64,000 nt of DNA from Ureibacillus sp. (GCA_031178355.1 JAPSJC010000008.1:1-64000); one strand, 5' to 3'. Shown: positions 35,140 to 46,079, counted from the first letter of the stretch. Notes: generated by a model not told the origin, from the sequence alone. Numbers and translations are program-made.

Positions 35140-36090
35140 TTAACCACGTCCTTTTTCATTTATTTTTTCAGCAATTCGTAGTTTCGCTGATCTTGATCGA
35201 TTGTTATTTTCCAATTCTTCTTCCGTCGGTAGAATTGGCTTCCTAGTTACAAGTTTTAACGTTGGTTTAAACTCATCAGGTACTACCGGCAATCCCGGAG
35301 GTAAATCTGGTAAGGATGATTCTTCCTTAAAAATTGTTTTTGTTAATCGATCCTCTAATGAATGGAAGGTTATAACACTTATGCGTCCTCCAACTTTTAA
35401 TAATTCAATTGCATCTACTAACGAGTCTTCAGCTGCACCGAGTTCATCGTTCACTGCAATTCTAATAGCTTGGAAAATTCTTTTTGCTGGATGTCCACCT
35501 TTTCTACGTGCTGGTGCTGGAATGCCTTCCTTAATCAATTCAACTAGTTGACCCGTTGTTTCAATTGGAGCATTTTTTCTTGCTTCTTCAATTTTCCGAG
35601 CAACTTGTTTAGAGAATTTTTCCTCACCATAGCGGAAAAAGATTCGAACTAAATCCTCATACGGCCATTCATTAACCACATGAAATGCACTCACTTCTGC
35701 ATGTTGATCCATACGCATATCTAACGGTGCATCATGGTGATAACTAAACCCACGTTCTGGTGTATCAAGTTGTGGAGAAGAAACTCCTAAATCGTATAGA
35801 ATGCCATCAACCTTATAGATATCGATCTTTTCAAGTTCTTCTTTGATATAACGGAAATTAGAGTGTATAAACGTCACACGATCTAAATAGTTTGCAAGTC
35901 TTTGTTTCGCATGTTCTATCGCTGTTATATCTTGATCGAAACAGATTAATCGTCCTTCAGTGGAAAGTTGTTGCACTAAATACGCGCTGTGCCCCGCTCC
36001 ACCTAACGTACAATCCACATAAATTCCATCAGGTTTGATGTCCAATCCATCAACTGTTTCTTTTAGTAATACGGTTGTATGATCGAACAA
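35140..36090 (-). CDS. rsmH: 16S rRNA (cytosine(1402)-N(4))-methyltransferase
   Basis: [33 protein letters not shown]. Confidence 0.97.
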   Translation of the reverse strand: MFDHTTVLLKETVDGLDIKPDGIYVDCTLGGAGHSAYLVQQLSTEGRLICFDQDITAIEHAKQRLANYLDRVTFIHSNFRYIKEELEKIDIYKVDGILYDLGVSSPQLDTPERGFSYHHDAPLDMRMDQHAEVSAFHVVNEWPYEDLVRIFFRYGEEKFSKQVARKIEEARKNAPIETTGQLVELIKEGIPAPARRKGGHPAKRIFQAIRIAVNDELGAAEDSLVDAIELLKVGGRISVITFHSLEDRLTKTIFKEESSLPDLPPGLPVVPDEFKPTLKLVTRKPILPTEEELENNNRSRSAKLRIAEKINEKGRG

Positions 36091-36121
36091 TGTAAATACT
36101 CCTTTTTTGGCGTTAGTTTAA

Positions 36122-36562
36122 CTAGAAGTCAAAGCCAATTAAATTTTCTGCTATATCATTGAAAGAATCTTCTGCTTCGTTGAAATAAGTTGCCCAAGCT
36201 TCTTTTGCCCATATTTCAATTTTGCTCGAAACACCTATAACAACACATTCTTTCTCAATGTTAGCGTAAGTAGCAAGTGGTGATGGTATATTAATACGCC
36301 CTTGTTTATCTATTTCAACTTCTGTTGCTCCTGAGAAAAAGAATCTAGCAAATGCTCTAGCATCCTTCTTCGTCATAGGCAATTGTTTTAACTTTTCTTC
36401 GAGTTTTCGCCATTCATCCATAGGATAGCCAAATAGACAGTTATCAAGTCCACGTGTAATTACAAAAGTATTTCCTAAATCCTCTCGAAATTTAGAGGGA
36501 ACAATTAGTCGACCTTTTGTATCAACGGAATGTTGATATTCTCCCATGAACATGCTACTCAC
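36122..36562 (-). CDS. mraZ: Transcriptional regulator MraZ
   Basis: [21 protein letters not shown]; start probably MFMGEYQ. Confidence 0.96.
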   Translation of the reverse strand: MSSMFMGEYQHSVDTKGRLIVPSKFREDLGNTFVITRGLDNCLFGYPMDEWRKLEEKLKQLPMTKKDARAFARFFFSGATEVEIDKQGRINIPSPLATYANIEKECVVIGVSSKIEIWAKEAWATYFNEAEDSFNDIAENLIGFDF

Positions 36563-36696
36563 CCCACTTTAGTAAATAATGTACCACATTCCCCCACTTT
36601 CCTCCACAATTTTTACTAAATTATTGGCAACTTTTAATAATCCATACACTTAGCCTTATGGGGGAATTTTGGAATATGAAAAATGGCATAAAAAAA

Positions 36697-36721
36697 GAGT
36701 TATCTCTCAAAGAGATAACTC
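36697..36721 (-). terminator. Intrinsic terminator downstream of bshC
   Basis: GAGTTATCTCTttgAGAGATAACTC-TTTTTTT. Confidence 0.85.
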
Positions 36722-36731
36722 GATCTATACA

Positions 36732-38348
36732 CTACAAACGAACTAAATAATGAACATTTGAAGTCTTAATAGGTAATTGCAATAGATCCTTAATTAATGT
36801 TGGTCCATAAATATTTAAGTATTGATATGGATTAAACACACGTTCTTGATAATTATCATTTGGATAAATCTCTGAAGATATCGTCTTAAATTGACGAATG
36901 ATTTTATCATGCTTTATGAGAACCTGTTGTTCAATCTTTGTTTTCAAATAATTTAATTGAGTTAGATGATAGGTTTTATTTTTTTCAACGATTTCTTCTA
37001 GATGTAGCTCTTGTTCATTTAAATGTTGTAATAAAACTTGATACTTTTCATCAAGGATATCATTTAAGTGCTCTAACTGCTTAATTGCTTCTTCGTCTTG
37101 TACACTTTGAATGAACGCTTTTTTCATTTCTGGTACTTTTCCATTGAATACGTCTTCAACCGTCAACTGATACTCTTGCAATAATTGATCAACCTGACGA
37201 GTAACAAGTGTTAAATTTAGCCTCGGCACAATAATTGGCATTTGTAAATCTAATACGGTAAAGGCATCTTTTAATGTTGCCCAATACGCTAGTTCCCCAG
37301 GTCCACCAACAAACGCTAAAACTGGTATTGTCATCTCTTGCATTAACGGTCTAGTGACAACATTATTACTTAATTGCTCCGGGTTTTGTTTTGCAATTTC
37401 TAGTAACTCTTCTTTTGTGAATGTCACATTAGCAGTAGCATTGATAAACAAATTTTCTTTACGTTCTAATAAGAAACGTTCTCCATCTCGTACAAAGAAT
37501 AGATTTGCGTTATCAATACTTGCTTCTATAGGAGTTCCATAGCCAGAGTCATTTAACAATAGTTCCTTTTGAACAACTGCCTCCGCAATATTTTCATTGT
37601 TTTTAATGATTTGACCGAAAAAGTCGGACTCAAATTTACGAAATGGAACAAAAGCTGCATCAATCATTAATAAACCTTCGTTTTTAAATAATGAATTCAT
37701 GCATCTTACAAAGAATTCAGTAAATGTCTTACTTTCATCTATGGAATCGAGCATAAATTGATACAAACTTTGGGTATATGCCGTTTCTCCAAAATCTTTA
37801 AAAATTTCATCGATTGTTTTTTGCAATTCTTGTTTGTTTATTTCTGTTGTTGATGCCATCGTTTTACGGTTTTTACGTTCACTGTAGACACGTTTTTTCG
37901 GTTCTGCTTTTACAATCGTATACGTATGGTTAATTTCTTCTATGTCATGGTCTTCTCCAGCAACCCAGAATAACGGAATTACTTTCAAACCCAATTTTTC
38001 CGATTGTTCTTTTGCAAGTAAAATGACTGAAATTGCCTTATGAACAGAGTAAAGTGGACCGGTTAATATGCCAGCTTGTTGCCCCCCCACGATTACGGGC
38101 GACCCATCAGCTAAGTAAGATAAATTTTCATTCACTTTCTCAGATAAACCAAATGGTTCCATAAATGAACGAATAATATCACTTAATCGTTTTGTATCAT
38201 ATTGTTTCGTCTTTAAATAATCAACTCGCTTTTGATAAGATTCTTCACGTAATTGATATTCAAAAAATGTATGTAACGTTACGTTACCTGACCAATATGC
38301 AGATAACAATTTATTGTTAACTGGCAATGCTATCTGTTCCAGTTTCAT
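36732..38348 (-). CDS. bshC: Bacillithiol biosynthesis cysteine-adding enzyme BshC
   Basis: 538 aa, GQQAGILTGPLYSVHKAIS, PLFWVAGEDHDIEEINHTY. Confidence 0.95.
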   Translation of the reverse strand: MKLEQIALPVNNKLLSAYWSGNVTLHTFFEYQLREESYQKRVDYLKTKQYDTKRLSDIIRSFMEPFGLSEKVNENLSYLADGSPVIVGGQQAGILTGPLYSVHKAISVILLAKEQSEKLGLKVIPLFWVAGEDHDIEEINHTYTIVKAEPKKRVYSERKNRKTMASTTEINKQELQKTIDEIFKDFGETAYTQSLYQFMLDSIDESKTFTEFFVRCMNSLFKNEGLLMIDAAFVPFRKFESDFFGQIIKNNENIAEAVVQKELLLNDSGYGTPIEASIDNANLFFVRDGERFLLERKENLFINATANVTFTKEELLEIAKQNPEQLSNNVVTRPLMQEMTIPVLAFVGGPGELAYWATLKDAFTVLDLQMPIIVPRLNLTLVTRQVDQLLQEYQLTVEDVFNGKVPEMKKAFIQSVQDEEAIKQLEHLNDILDEKYQVLLQHLNEQELHLEEIVEKNKTYHLTQLNYLKTKIEQQVLIKHDKIIRQFKTISSEIYPNDNYQERVFNPYQYLNIYGPTLIKDLLQLPIKTSNVHYLVRL

Positions 38349-38458
38349 CCCATAATCTCCTCTACTATCTGTAAAACCAGTTTGATATGTGCTGGTTAAA
38401 TTATTTCAAATTCATAGTATATTGTAAACCTTTATCATGTGACTGCAAAAGAAAATGC

Positions 38459-38851
38459 TTATGAAAAGAAAACATATGTAATAATTTTATGAAGCATACC
38501 AACAAACCATATTAATATGTATGCTACCATTAATACGATAAAATAAAATCTCCAAACTTTTTTTACCAATGGCAATATTTCAATTTCTTTTTTTGATTTC
38601 CAATCAATATATGTAAATATAATTGCAATAATTATTGCAGCCGATATAATCCACACACTTAAATTAATATTCCACAAGCTACTAATAAAGAGTGGTACCG
38701 ATAAAAATAATACAAAAGTTGTTACATCTGCAGCTAACCCAAAAGATTTTACTTCACTCTTTTTTTTCTTTCGACAAATGAAATAAATGAATAGTAAAAG
38801 TAATATTGGAAATATGATTATAAAGCTTACTAAATATAAGAGAATACTCAC
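38459..38851 (-). CDS. DUF3397-like small membrane protein
   Basis: 130 aa with about 4 TM segments upstream of bshC. Confidence 0.65.
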   Translation of the reverse strand: MSILLYLVSFIIIFPILLLLFIYFICRKKKKSEVKSFGLAADVTTFVLFLSVPLFISSLWNINLSVWIISAAIIIAIIFTYIDWKSKKEIEILPLVKKVWRFYFIVLMVAYILIWFVGMLHKIITYVFFS

Positions 38852-39750
38852 ATGTTCTCAACTCCCTTCTCTTCTAACGCTTTCGTCAAGTAATATAAAG
38901 TTTGTAAAGTTGGTAATTTATTGCCTTTTAATGCAGCTTTCTTTATAAGCGCTCCAACGATTGTTTCTACTTCTGTTGGTCGATTGTTTAACATATCGGC
39001 TAACATAGAAGATGTATTGGTTGCTGTTTTATTACATAAGTTTTGTACGTCATCAAAATGAAAATTCTCCATTTCAATTGGGAAAGCATTCTTAAACTCT
39101 TCAAATAATAATTCAAGTAAACACAATGTAGATTCTCTTTCATTGAGATAACCATTTTTCACGTTTAATATTGCAGTGAGTGGGTTAATAAAACAATTAA
39201 GTAGTGCCTTTTCAAATAGCATTTGTTCTGCATTTTCTACATTTTCAATTTGAAAATTTGAAAACTCAATATTCTTTAAAAGCGAATAGAGTTCCTTATT
39301 TCCCCTTCCAACTGCCAGTTTAAGTACACCCAACCCTCTATGGATTACAGTAAAATCATTTACAACTTGAGCGCCAAATTGACATGAGCCAAATGCAATG
39401 TTTTTTTGTGGTAATGTTAAAACTTCTTCATAATGAGCTAATCCATTCTGTAAAAAGATTAATGGTATATTTTCATTTAGAGCATTTAAGAGTGGATAAA
39501 TCGATTTTAATTGACCATATTTAACAGCTACAATAACTATTGTTTCTGTTTTCAATTGGGGGAATTGAATTGAACTATTCAACGTCAATCGTTCTACAGA
39601 ATGATCAATGTTAATTCGATGTAAACCTTGTTGATTTATTGAATCTGCCTGAGCTTGTCTTCTTGTAACTAATGTAACACGATTATCCTTTGATAAATAG
39701 CTCGCTACAAGCATTCCAACAGCTCCAGCACCTAAAATAACTACATCCAC
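38848..39750 (-). CDS. panE: 2-dehydropantoate 2-reductase family (PanE/ApbA; YlbQ position)
   Basis: GAGAVGMLVASYLSK; start likely GTG at 39750 because GGAGG lies 8 nt upstream (ORF extends to 39765). Confidence 0.88.
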   Translation of the reverse strand: MDVVILGAGAVGMLVASYLSKDNRVTLVTRRQAQADSINQQGLHRINIDHSVERLTLNSSIQFPQLKTETIVIVAVKYGQLKSIYPLLNALNENIPLIFLQNGLAHYEEVLTLPQKNIAFGSCQFGAQVVNDFTVIHRGLGVLKLAVGRGNKELYSLLKNIEFSNFQIENVENAEQMLFEKALLNCFINPLTAILNVKNGYLNERESTLCLLELLFEEFKNAFPIEMENFHFDDVQNLCNKTATNTSSMLADMLNNRPTEVETIVGALIKKAALKGNKLPTLQTLYYLTKALEEKGVENM

Positions 39751-39780
39751 AATTAAATCCTCCATTTACAGTACGTGAAA

Positions 39781-39803
39781 AGGTCTACCTACTTGGCAGA
39801 CCT
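39781..39803 (-). terminator. Terminator-like hairpin in the panE leader
   Basis: AGGTCTGCCaagtaGGTAGACCT-TTT on minus strand. Confidence 0.5.
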
Positions 39804-39819
39804 CTTAATTTTATCCATA

Positions 39820-39963
39820 TTATACCGGATTTACCGGATGGTTTCGAGAAGGTAATGAAATTTGTTTCGTTGAGTAGTAATTTAATCTTTCTGATGAAGT
39901 ACGACTTAACATACAAGGTGCAACAATTTTATTTTCTTCTATTTTTTCTTTCACAAATTTCAT
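39820..39963 (-). CDS. Unannotated 47-aa small ORF (possible fragment of a decayed gene)
   Basis: MKFVKEKIEENKIVAPCMLSRTSSERLNYYSTKQISLPSRNHPVNPV*; AAAGGAAAG upstream of ATG. Confidence 0.35.
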   Translation of the reverse strand: MKFVKEKIEENKIVAPCMLSRTSSERLNYYSTKQISLPSRNHPVNPV

Positions 39964-40256
39964 TCTTTCCTTTTAATCCGATGTCTTCAAACTTATTAGT
40001 ATAAACTGCATTGACTGCCGTTTCAGGAGCTTAGTATCTTCATTTTTTAAGTAAAACGTCATAATATTGTTTCAAAAGTCTACGATTCTCCTTATTAAAT
40101 GCTTGCGGCCATGATAGAATAACTTAAATTAACCTTTAATAGGTCAACAGTTAATCATACCTTTACGGACCGTCCTAAGCTCTACACTTACTTATCCATG
40201 TAAAAAGGAAATCTATTATTACATTAAAATGTGTTGGATAGCTTCAGCACATATAA

Positions 40257-40640
40257 TTACTTTTGGTGTTCAAGAAAGTTGACACCTTGGTTTAGCCATT
40301 TGATAAGTTTGTCATGTTCTGTTTGTAATTCTCTATATTTAATTTCTAACTCGTTATATGCTTCAGTTAATTCATCAAAACTGCTTAATGCTAATTTTAG
40401 ATGACTTCGCATTAATTGTTTAGGTCTTTTTCTTACACTGTTTAACATTTGACCATATTGGCTGCGTAATGTTTTATTCCAACGAAACCCGCAAGCTTGT
40501 TTCGTCCGATTTAAAACATTAGCAGCTTCAGCAAAAGCCTCCAGTTGTGTTTTACCATTTTGAACAGCTTGGATAACGATTTCTGCTAATTTTTCATCGT
40601 CATCTGCAGTCCATTGATCTTTTCTTCTTTTCCCTTCCAC
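40257..40640 (-). CDS. RsfA-family (YlbO-like) Myb/SANT-type transcriptional regulator
   Basis: RKDQWTADDDEKLAEIVIQAVQNGKTQLEAFAEAANVLNRTKQACGFRWNKTLR. Confidence 0.85.
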   Translation of the reverse strand: MEGKRRKDQWTADDDEKLAEIVIQAVQNGKTQLEAFAEAANVLNRTKQACGFRWNKTLRSQYGQMLNSVRKRPKQLMRSHLKLALSSFDELTEAYNELEIKYRELQTEHDKLIKWLNQGVNFLEHQK

Positions 40641-40707
40641 TTTCTATCACCTCACATTTTTTACTACTATATGCACATAATGAGATTAAATAGAATAGAA
40701 GTACTTA

Positions 40708-40748
40708 TAAAAAATAGGTAGTAACCTTAAAAAGGTTACTACCTATTT
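40708..40748 (-). terminator. Terminator downstream of enoyl-CoA hydratase gene
   Basis: AAAATAGGTAGTAACCTT..AAGGTTACTACCTATTTTT. Confidence 0.8.
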
Positions 40749-40858
40749 TCCAATTGAATCTAAGACCTAAAAAACGTAGATAAACGCTTGTAAACATATT
40801 AGATAACTAAAATTGTTTAATGACAGTATATTCATTCTTCATTTTAGATTATGTCGAA

Positions 40859-41635
40859 TTATGATTTGTTAGATTTATTTAAAAAGCGATTTACCGCTTC
40901 GTTATGTGCATCACTTTCCCATAACTTTGCACAAAGTTTTATTTCTTCCATTACACGCTCAAACATATTTTTCTCGTTCCAACTGCGGAGTTTGATTTCT
41001 TTATATGCTTGATGAACTGTTGGATGGATCTTTTTCATGTTTACTATGAAATCTTCAAGAGCTTCTTCTTTTGACCCTTTATAAACTTTCGTCGCCCACC
41101 CTATTTCATATAATTTGTTGGCTTCATAAGTGGTAGCATCTACTAACATTTTTAATGCAAAATCTTGTTTAATTCCACTTTCAACTAAATATGTACCGCC
41201 ACCCCAACCACTTGTAATCCCCAATGTCCCTTGGATGAAACCACATCTGGCATGTTCCGCAACTAAGCGGAAATCACAAGCAGTTGCAATTTCACAACCA
41301 CCACCAACAGCTACACCATTAATTAATGCAATTGTAGGAACAGGCAATGTAGCTATTTCATAAAGGATTGTTCCCATTTTGCTTAACATGCCAAATGCTT
41401 CCTGTTCCGTTTGTAATGCATGAAACTCGGATAAATCTCCTCCTGAACAAAAAGCCTTTCCTCCAGCACCTGTTATTACTAAAAATCGTACATCATTAAG
41501 TTTGTGAATAAGCTTCACAACTTCTTTAAAACCATCCATTACTTCATCGTTTACAGCGTTTCTTTTTTCATCTCGATCAATAGTAAAAGTTAATATACCG
41601 TTAAAGTGTTCTATTCTATATGACAAAGGTTCCAT
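40859..41635 (-). CDS. Enoyl-CoA hydratase/isomerase family protein
   Basis: Crotonase fold: ITGAGGKAFCSGGDLSEF, ALINGVAVGGGCEIATACDFRL. Confidence 0.9.
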   Translation of the reverse strand: MEPLSYRIEHFNGILTFTIDRDEKRNAVNDEVMDGFKEVVKLIHKLNDVRFLVITGAGGKAFCSGGDLSEFHALQTEQEAFGMLSKMGTILYEIATLPVPTIALINGVAVGGGCEIATACDFRLVAEHARCGFIQGTLGITSGWGGGTYLVESGIKQDFALKMLVDATTYEANKLYEIGWATKVYKGSKEEALEDFIVNMKKIHPTVHQAYKEIKLRSWNEKNMFERVMEEIKLCAKLWESDAHNEAVNRFLNKSNKS

Positions 41636-41731
41636 CCCCTTCCACCTTTTTCAAATAACTCATCTATGATTTTCATAGTAAAACAGCCTATATATTTTGA
41701 CAAGCTCTATATCTATTACATCTAAAAATAT

Positions 41732-41775
41732 AAAAAAGGCTAATAGAGAGCCATGGCCTCTCTATTAGCCTTTTT
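41732..41775 (-). terminator. Terminator downstream of rpmF (near-perfect palindrome)
   Basis: AAAAAGGCTAATAGAGAGgccatggCTCTCTATTAGCCTTTTTT. Confidence 0.85.
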
Positions 41776-41808
41776 GTTTTAGAACTTTTTCGAACAAGTT
41801 CAATTTTA

Positions 41809-41991
41809 TTATTTGCTAACTACTTCTTTACCTTTGTAGTGTCCGCAAGATTTGCAAACGTGGTGAGATAAAGTTGCTTCACCACAGTTTGGGCAAGCTA
41901 CCATACCAGGTACAGATAATTTGAAATGCGTACGACGCTTTCTTTTAGCAGTTTTAGAAGTTCTTCTAAATGGTACAGCCATTATTGGCAC
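41809..41991 (-). CDS. rpmF: 50S ribosomal protein L32
   Basis: [40 protein letters not shown]; start probably MAVPF. Confidence 0.97.
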   Translation of the reverse strand: MPIMAVPFRRTSKTAKRKRRTHFKLSVPGMVACPNCGEATLSHHVCKSCGHYKGKEVVSK

Positions 41992-42005
41992 CTCCTTACA
42001 GATAA

Positions 42006-42539
42006 TTATTCATCTGTTTGATCAAAATACTTAGCTAAATCAGCTAGTCTCGGATCTACTTTTTGTTCGCCAGTTTCCTTTTGACTAGCAACATCTTCGT
42101 CAGTTGAATAACTCCAGTTTTTACCCCCGTGCACTTGTCCTTCAGAATCTTCTTTGAACACTTGCATAGGAATTTCGAGAAGTATTAACTCCTCTAAAAC
42201 TGGTTTCATGTCGATTACTTCACCATCTATATAATGGATATTTTCATCTTCACTGCCACGAAGTTCCGGGTCAATCCAACTAAAGATTTCAACCGTATCT
42301 ACGTTTATAGGATATTCAACATCTTCCCATGTTCTTGCACATGGTAATGTTAATGTTGCAGTCACGGTAAATTGACAAGTCATTTGCGATGCACCGAATG
42401 TACAGTGCCCTTTAACATGTACAGGTGAAATATGACGAATCTCATTGTTTCGTTTTTTTATTTCATCTAATTGTACATCTGTATCAATAGGCATCCCATT
42501 TTGGCGATACTTTGATAATTCATGAATAGACCATTTCAT
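42006..42539 (-). CDS. ylbN: DUF177 protein YlbN (YceD-like)
   Basis: [24 protein letters not shown]; adjacent to rpmF. Confidence 0.92.
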   Translation of the reverse strand: MKWSIHELSKYRQNGMPIDTDVQLDEIKKRNNEIRHISPVHVKGHCTFGASQMTCQFTVTATLTLPCARTWEDVEYPINVDTVEIFSWIDPELRGSEDENIHYIDGEVIDMKPVLEELILLEIPMQVFKEDSEGQVHGGKNWSYSTDEDVASQKETGEQKVDPRLADLAKYFDQTDE

Positions 42540-42649
42540 TCATTAATCACCTCGAGACAACAATGTTGATTATATAATGTGAAAATATAGATGTCAAGTT
42601 ATTTTCTTGTCACCACAATAAAACATATACTATACTTTGTATAATTCAC

Positions 42650-43882
42650 ATGTTTAGGAGTGCAAATAATATGAAATCAGTTGGCGTAGTCGTAGAATAC
42701 AATCCATTTCATAACGGTCACCAATATCATATCAAACAATCAAAAAAGAAGGCAAATGCCGATGTTGTAATTGCAGTCATGAGTGGACATTTCCTACAAA
42801 GAGGAGAGCCAGCTCTTGTTGACAAATGGAATCGTACAAAAATGGCACTTTCATGTGGTGTAGACATCGTAATTGAATTACCATACGTATTTAGTACAGG
42901 AAAGGCCGAGCATTTTGCAAAAGGTGCTATTCAGTTACTTTCAGCTATTAAATGTGATTCATTTGCTTTTGGAAGCGAAGATGGTAATATTGAGCCCTTT
43001 TACAATACTTACTCGTTACTCCAAGATTATCGGACGGAATATAATGAACTGATCAAATATTATATTACTAAAGGAAATAGCTACCCAAAAAGTTTATTTG
43101 AAGCATATGAACAACTTAAACAAAAAAGACCACAATTATACATCGATTTGTCACAACCAAATAATATTTTAGGCTATCATTATCTCGAGGCAGTAAATGT
43201 AATTAATAGTTCTATAAAACCAATCACTATCCAAAGAATTAAGGCAGGATTCCATGATGACATTCAACTAGATTCTACTATAGCTAGTGCAACCGGCATA
43301 AGAAAAGCATTATTCGAACATGATGATGAGCTCAATGAAATTCTACGTTATGTCCCAAAAACAACTTTTACCCAATTACAGCATTGGCAGCAAACTCATC
43401 AGCAATTTGTTCATTGGGAAGCATTTTGGCCACTGCTCTCGTTTACAATTACTAGGTATCTACCAAAAGACTTGACCCAATTTGCTGATGTCTCTGAAGG
43501 TATTGAATACGCTCTAATTAAGTATGCGAAAATTAGTGATTCATTTACCACCTTTATGAACCATATTAAATCAAAGCGCTATACATGGACAAGATTACAA
43601 CGTATGTTAACACATATTTTTACTGGCATTACAAAGGAACAATTACAACAACATGAATCTCCAACCTATTTACGTTTACTAGGAATGACAAGTAAAGGCC
43701 AACAATACCTTGGAGAACATAAAAAAGACTTTGAATTACCACTAATCAGCCGTGTTGCTCAAACAAAGGACGACTTACTTCAAATAGATATACGAACGAC
43801 TGAAATTTACTCGCAGGCCATACAGCTTTTTTCCACCAAAAAAATTGACGGAGATTATAAAACTCCGCCAATACGAATGTAA
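42650..43882 (+). CDS. tmcAL: tRNA(Met) cytidine acetate ligase TmcAL (YlbM)
   Basis: VGVVVEYNPFHNGHQYHIKQSKKK, MSGHFLQRGEPALVDKWNRTKMAL; start probably ATG at 42671. Confidence 0.95.
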   Translation: MFRSANNMKSVGVVVEYNPFHNGHQYHIKQSKKKANADVVIAVMSGHFLQRGEPALVDKWNRTKMALSCGVDIVIELPYVFSTGKAEHFAKGAIQLLSAIKCDSFAFGSEDGNIEPFYNTYSLLQDYRTEYNELIKYYITKGNSYPKSLFEAYEQLKQKRPQLYIDLSQPNNILGYHYLEAVNVINSSIKPITIQRIKAGFHDDIQLDSTIASATGIRKALFEHDDELNEILRYVPKTTFTQLQHWQQTHQQFVHWEAFWPLLSFTITRYLPKDLTQFADVSEGIEYALIKYAKISDSFTTFMNHIKSKRYTWTRLQRMLTHIFTGITKEQLQQHESPTYLRLLGMTSKGQQYLGEHKKDFELPLISRVAQTKDDLLQIDIRTTEIYSQAIQLFSTKKIDGDYKTPPIRM

Positions 43883-43893
43883 CTATTTTCTTA

Positions 43894-44949
43894 TTACTTT
43901 TCAGGAAGCTGCTCTAAATATCGCAGTGCATCATCAATTGTTTTTACAGGTACGATTTTCATAGTCGTACCTATTTTTTCTGCAGTAATAACTGCTGCTT
44001 TATAATTCGATAAAATGTCCGGGTTTGCTTTTAACATCGCTTCTGTAATTTCATCGTCAGGAGCAAAGAAAATTTCCATTCCATCTTTATGGGCTGCTAC
44101 TACTTTCTTTTCAATGCCTCCAATTCTTCCAACTGTCCCATCTTCATTCATTTCACCAGTTCCTGCAATTAAATATCCTTTTGTTAAGTCTTCTTCTATG
44201 AGTTGATTTAATATCTCTAATGTAAACATAAGTCCTGCTGAGGGACCACCTATTTCTTCCGCGTCAACACTAACGTAAGGTTCTGTCTGTATTGACTTAC
44301 TTTGTGAATAGGTTATACCAATACCAACTCGTTTTGGATCACTCCCGGGTATCTCACTTAATGTTATCGTTTTGTCTATCAGTTCATTATCACGACTTAA
44401 TACTAAATGAACTTCTTCATCTTCTTTCTTTTTATTTAAGATCGCAGTTAGTTCTTCCGCCCTGTGAATTAGTTGACCATCGACTTCAACTATCTCATCA
44501 CCAGGCTCAATTTTACCATCAGCTGCACCACCTGAAAGTACGTTTAATACTGTTATCCCATTATAAGTAACAGTAAAGGGTTTGTTAGCTTTTTCGTAGG
44601 CTACGTATAGCGCGTTAAATTGTGAATCAGTCATCAGTTTTAGTTGACGAACATTATATTCTTCCTCGTCCTCTTCCTCATGACGTACATCATTTATATA
44701 TAATGTATCTTGAAACTCATTAAAATGAGCAATTAAATATGTAAGTGGGGTTGCTTGAAACATCGCTACAGTCATTAAGTTTAACGTACCTTGATCATCA
44801 ACATCTCCATCTTGCACTTGAACAAATCGGCTAACATCATAGGCGCTACCCGGTTTCATGACATAATAATCTAACCGATAAAAACAAAAAACTAATAATA
44901 GAATAAAAATCACGATAAAACTAATGACCCTTTTCATTTTATATGGCAC
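43894..44949 (-). CDS. ylbL: SepM/YlbL family PDZ-Lon serine protease
   Basis: PDZ GGAADGKIEPGDEIVEVDG and Lon S16 GGPSAGLMFTLEILNQL. Confidence 0.93.
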   Translation of the reverse strand: MPYKMKRVISFIVIFILLLVFCFYRLDYYVMKPGSAYDVSRFVQVQDGDVDDQGTLNLMTVAMFQATPLTYLIAHFNEFQDTLYINDVRHEEEDEEEYNVRQLKLMTDSQFNALYVAYEKANKPFTVTYNGITVLNVLSGGAADGKIEPGDEIVEVDGQLIHRAEELTAILNKKKEDEEVHLVLSRDNELIDKTITLSEIPGSDPKRVGIGITYSQSKSIQTEPYVSVDAEEIGGPSAGLMFTLEILNQLIEEDLTKGYLIAGTGEMNEDGTVGRIGGIEKKVVAAHKDGMEIFFAPDDEITEAMLKANPDILSNYKAAVITAEKIGTTMKIVPVKTIDDALRYLEQLPEK

Positions 44950-45041
44950 CTCCTAAAGTAACCGTTCAAGACTAAAAATAACGGTAATTGCATATATTAG
45001 TTTATCACTTCTTCTAATTGAAAAACAAAATATGAAAAGAG

Positions 45042-45956
45042 TTGGTATCTATTCCCCTACTATATTTATTCATTTGTATTAGTCTAATTATTTTACTATT
45101 ACTATTCCCTGGTGTGGCACATGAAGGTACAGATTTAGGTGTATCTTTATTTATGGAAGCTTTATTTCCATATTTGTTACCATACCTAATACTTACACAG
45201 TGGTTTATACGTTTAACTCAGAGTCAACAAAATTCTAAATCAAGATTAAAATTATATTTAAAAACGTATGCCATAAGTTCCTTAGGCGGTTTTCCAACTG
45301 GTGCAGCAACTATTGCATTTCTAAAAAAAAGCAAACAAATATCCGCTAGGGAAGCAACTGGCTTACTGAGTATTTGTCATAGTCCAAGCCCATTATTCGT
45401 CATCGGATTTGTTGGTTATGACCTATTAAATGATACCATGTTTAGTTGGCGTTTTTTAATTATATATCATGTGGTATCTCTAATTATATTGTTTCTGTTT
45501 TATCAATCATCAAATAAGGAACAGCTACAAACAACTTTCACTAATGTCGAACCAATCACTAAACCTAAAAACCCATTCACTAGTAGTATTAAAGATAGTA
45601 TTCCTACTGTATTAGTTGTCGGCTCAACTTTAATTTTTTTTACGACTATTTATACAGTCGTTATACATTCGATCTCTACATTTATCCCGAACATACATAA
45701 TAGCGTAATACTTGTTACTGCTGCATCTCTAGAAATGACAAATGGTCTACAAATAGCATCAGAAATATTTTCAAAGGATTCCGTTTTTCTTTATCTAATA
45801 CTCGCTACATTCCTCTCAACACAAAGTTTAAGTATTCATATGCAAGTGGCTGTACTTGCAAAATCTGAACATATATCATTAAAACCCTATATAGCTCTAA
45901 GAGTTATTTTGGCTTTTTTAATCCCAACACTTTATTTTGTGTTCTTTTTATTATAG
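45042..45956 (+). CDS. ylbJ: Sporulation integral membrane protein YlbJ
   Basis: Nucleoside-recognition/gate-like polytopic protein, GGFPTGAATIAFLKKSKQIS; ylbM-ylbL-ylbJ-coaD order; start codon uncertain. Confidence 0.88.
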   Translation: MVSIPLLYLFICISLIILLLLFPGVAHEGTDLGVSLFMEALFPYLLPYLILTQWFIRLTQSQQNSKSRLKLYLKTYAISSLGGFPTGAATIAFLKKSKQISAREATGLLSICHSPSPLFVIGFVGYDLLNDTMFSWRFLIIYHVVSLIILFLFYQSSNKEQLQTTFTNVEPITKPKNPFTSSIKDSIPTVLVVGSTLIFFTTIYTVVIHSISTFIPNIHNSVILVTAASLEMTNGLQIASEIFSKDSVFLYLILATFLSTQSLSIHMQVAVLAKSEHISLKPYIALRVILAFLIPTLYFVFFLL

Positions 45957-46031
45957 TAATCGTACGTCACATCCATTAGTTCGTGACAATAAAAATTGGA
46001 CATGTATTAATGAAAAAGAGACTATAAAGAG

Positions 46032-46069
46032 AAAAAAGTACATTCCATTTATTTTGGAGTGTACTTTTT
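46032..46069. terminator. Bidirectional terminator between ylbJ and coaD
   Basis: AAAAAAGTACATTCC..GGAGTGTACTTTTT. Confidence 0.8.
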
Positions 46070-46079
46070 GATTTCGTAT

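Noticed and set aside
41732-41775. Near-perfect palindrome as a protein-binding site
   Set aside because: T-tracts on both sides and position after rpmF make it an intrinsic terminator.
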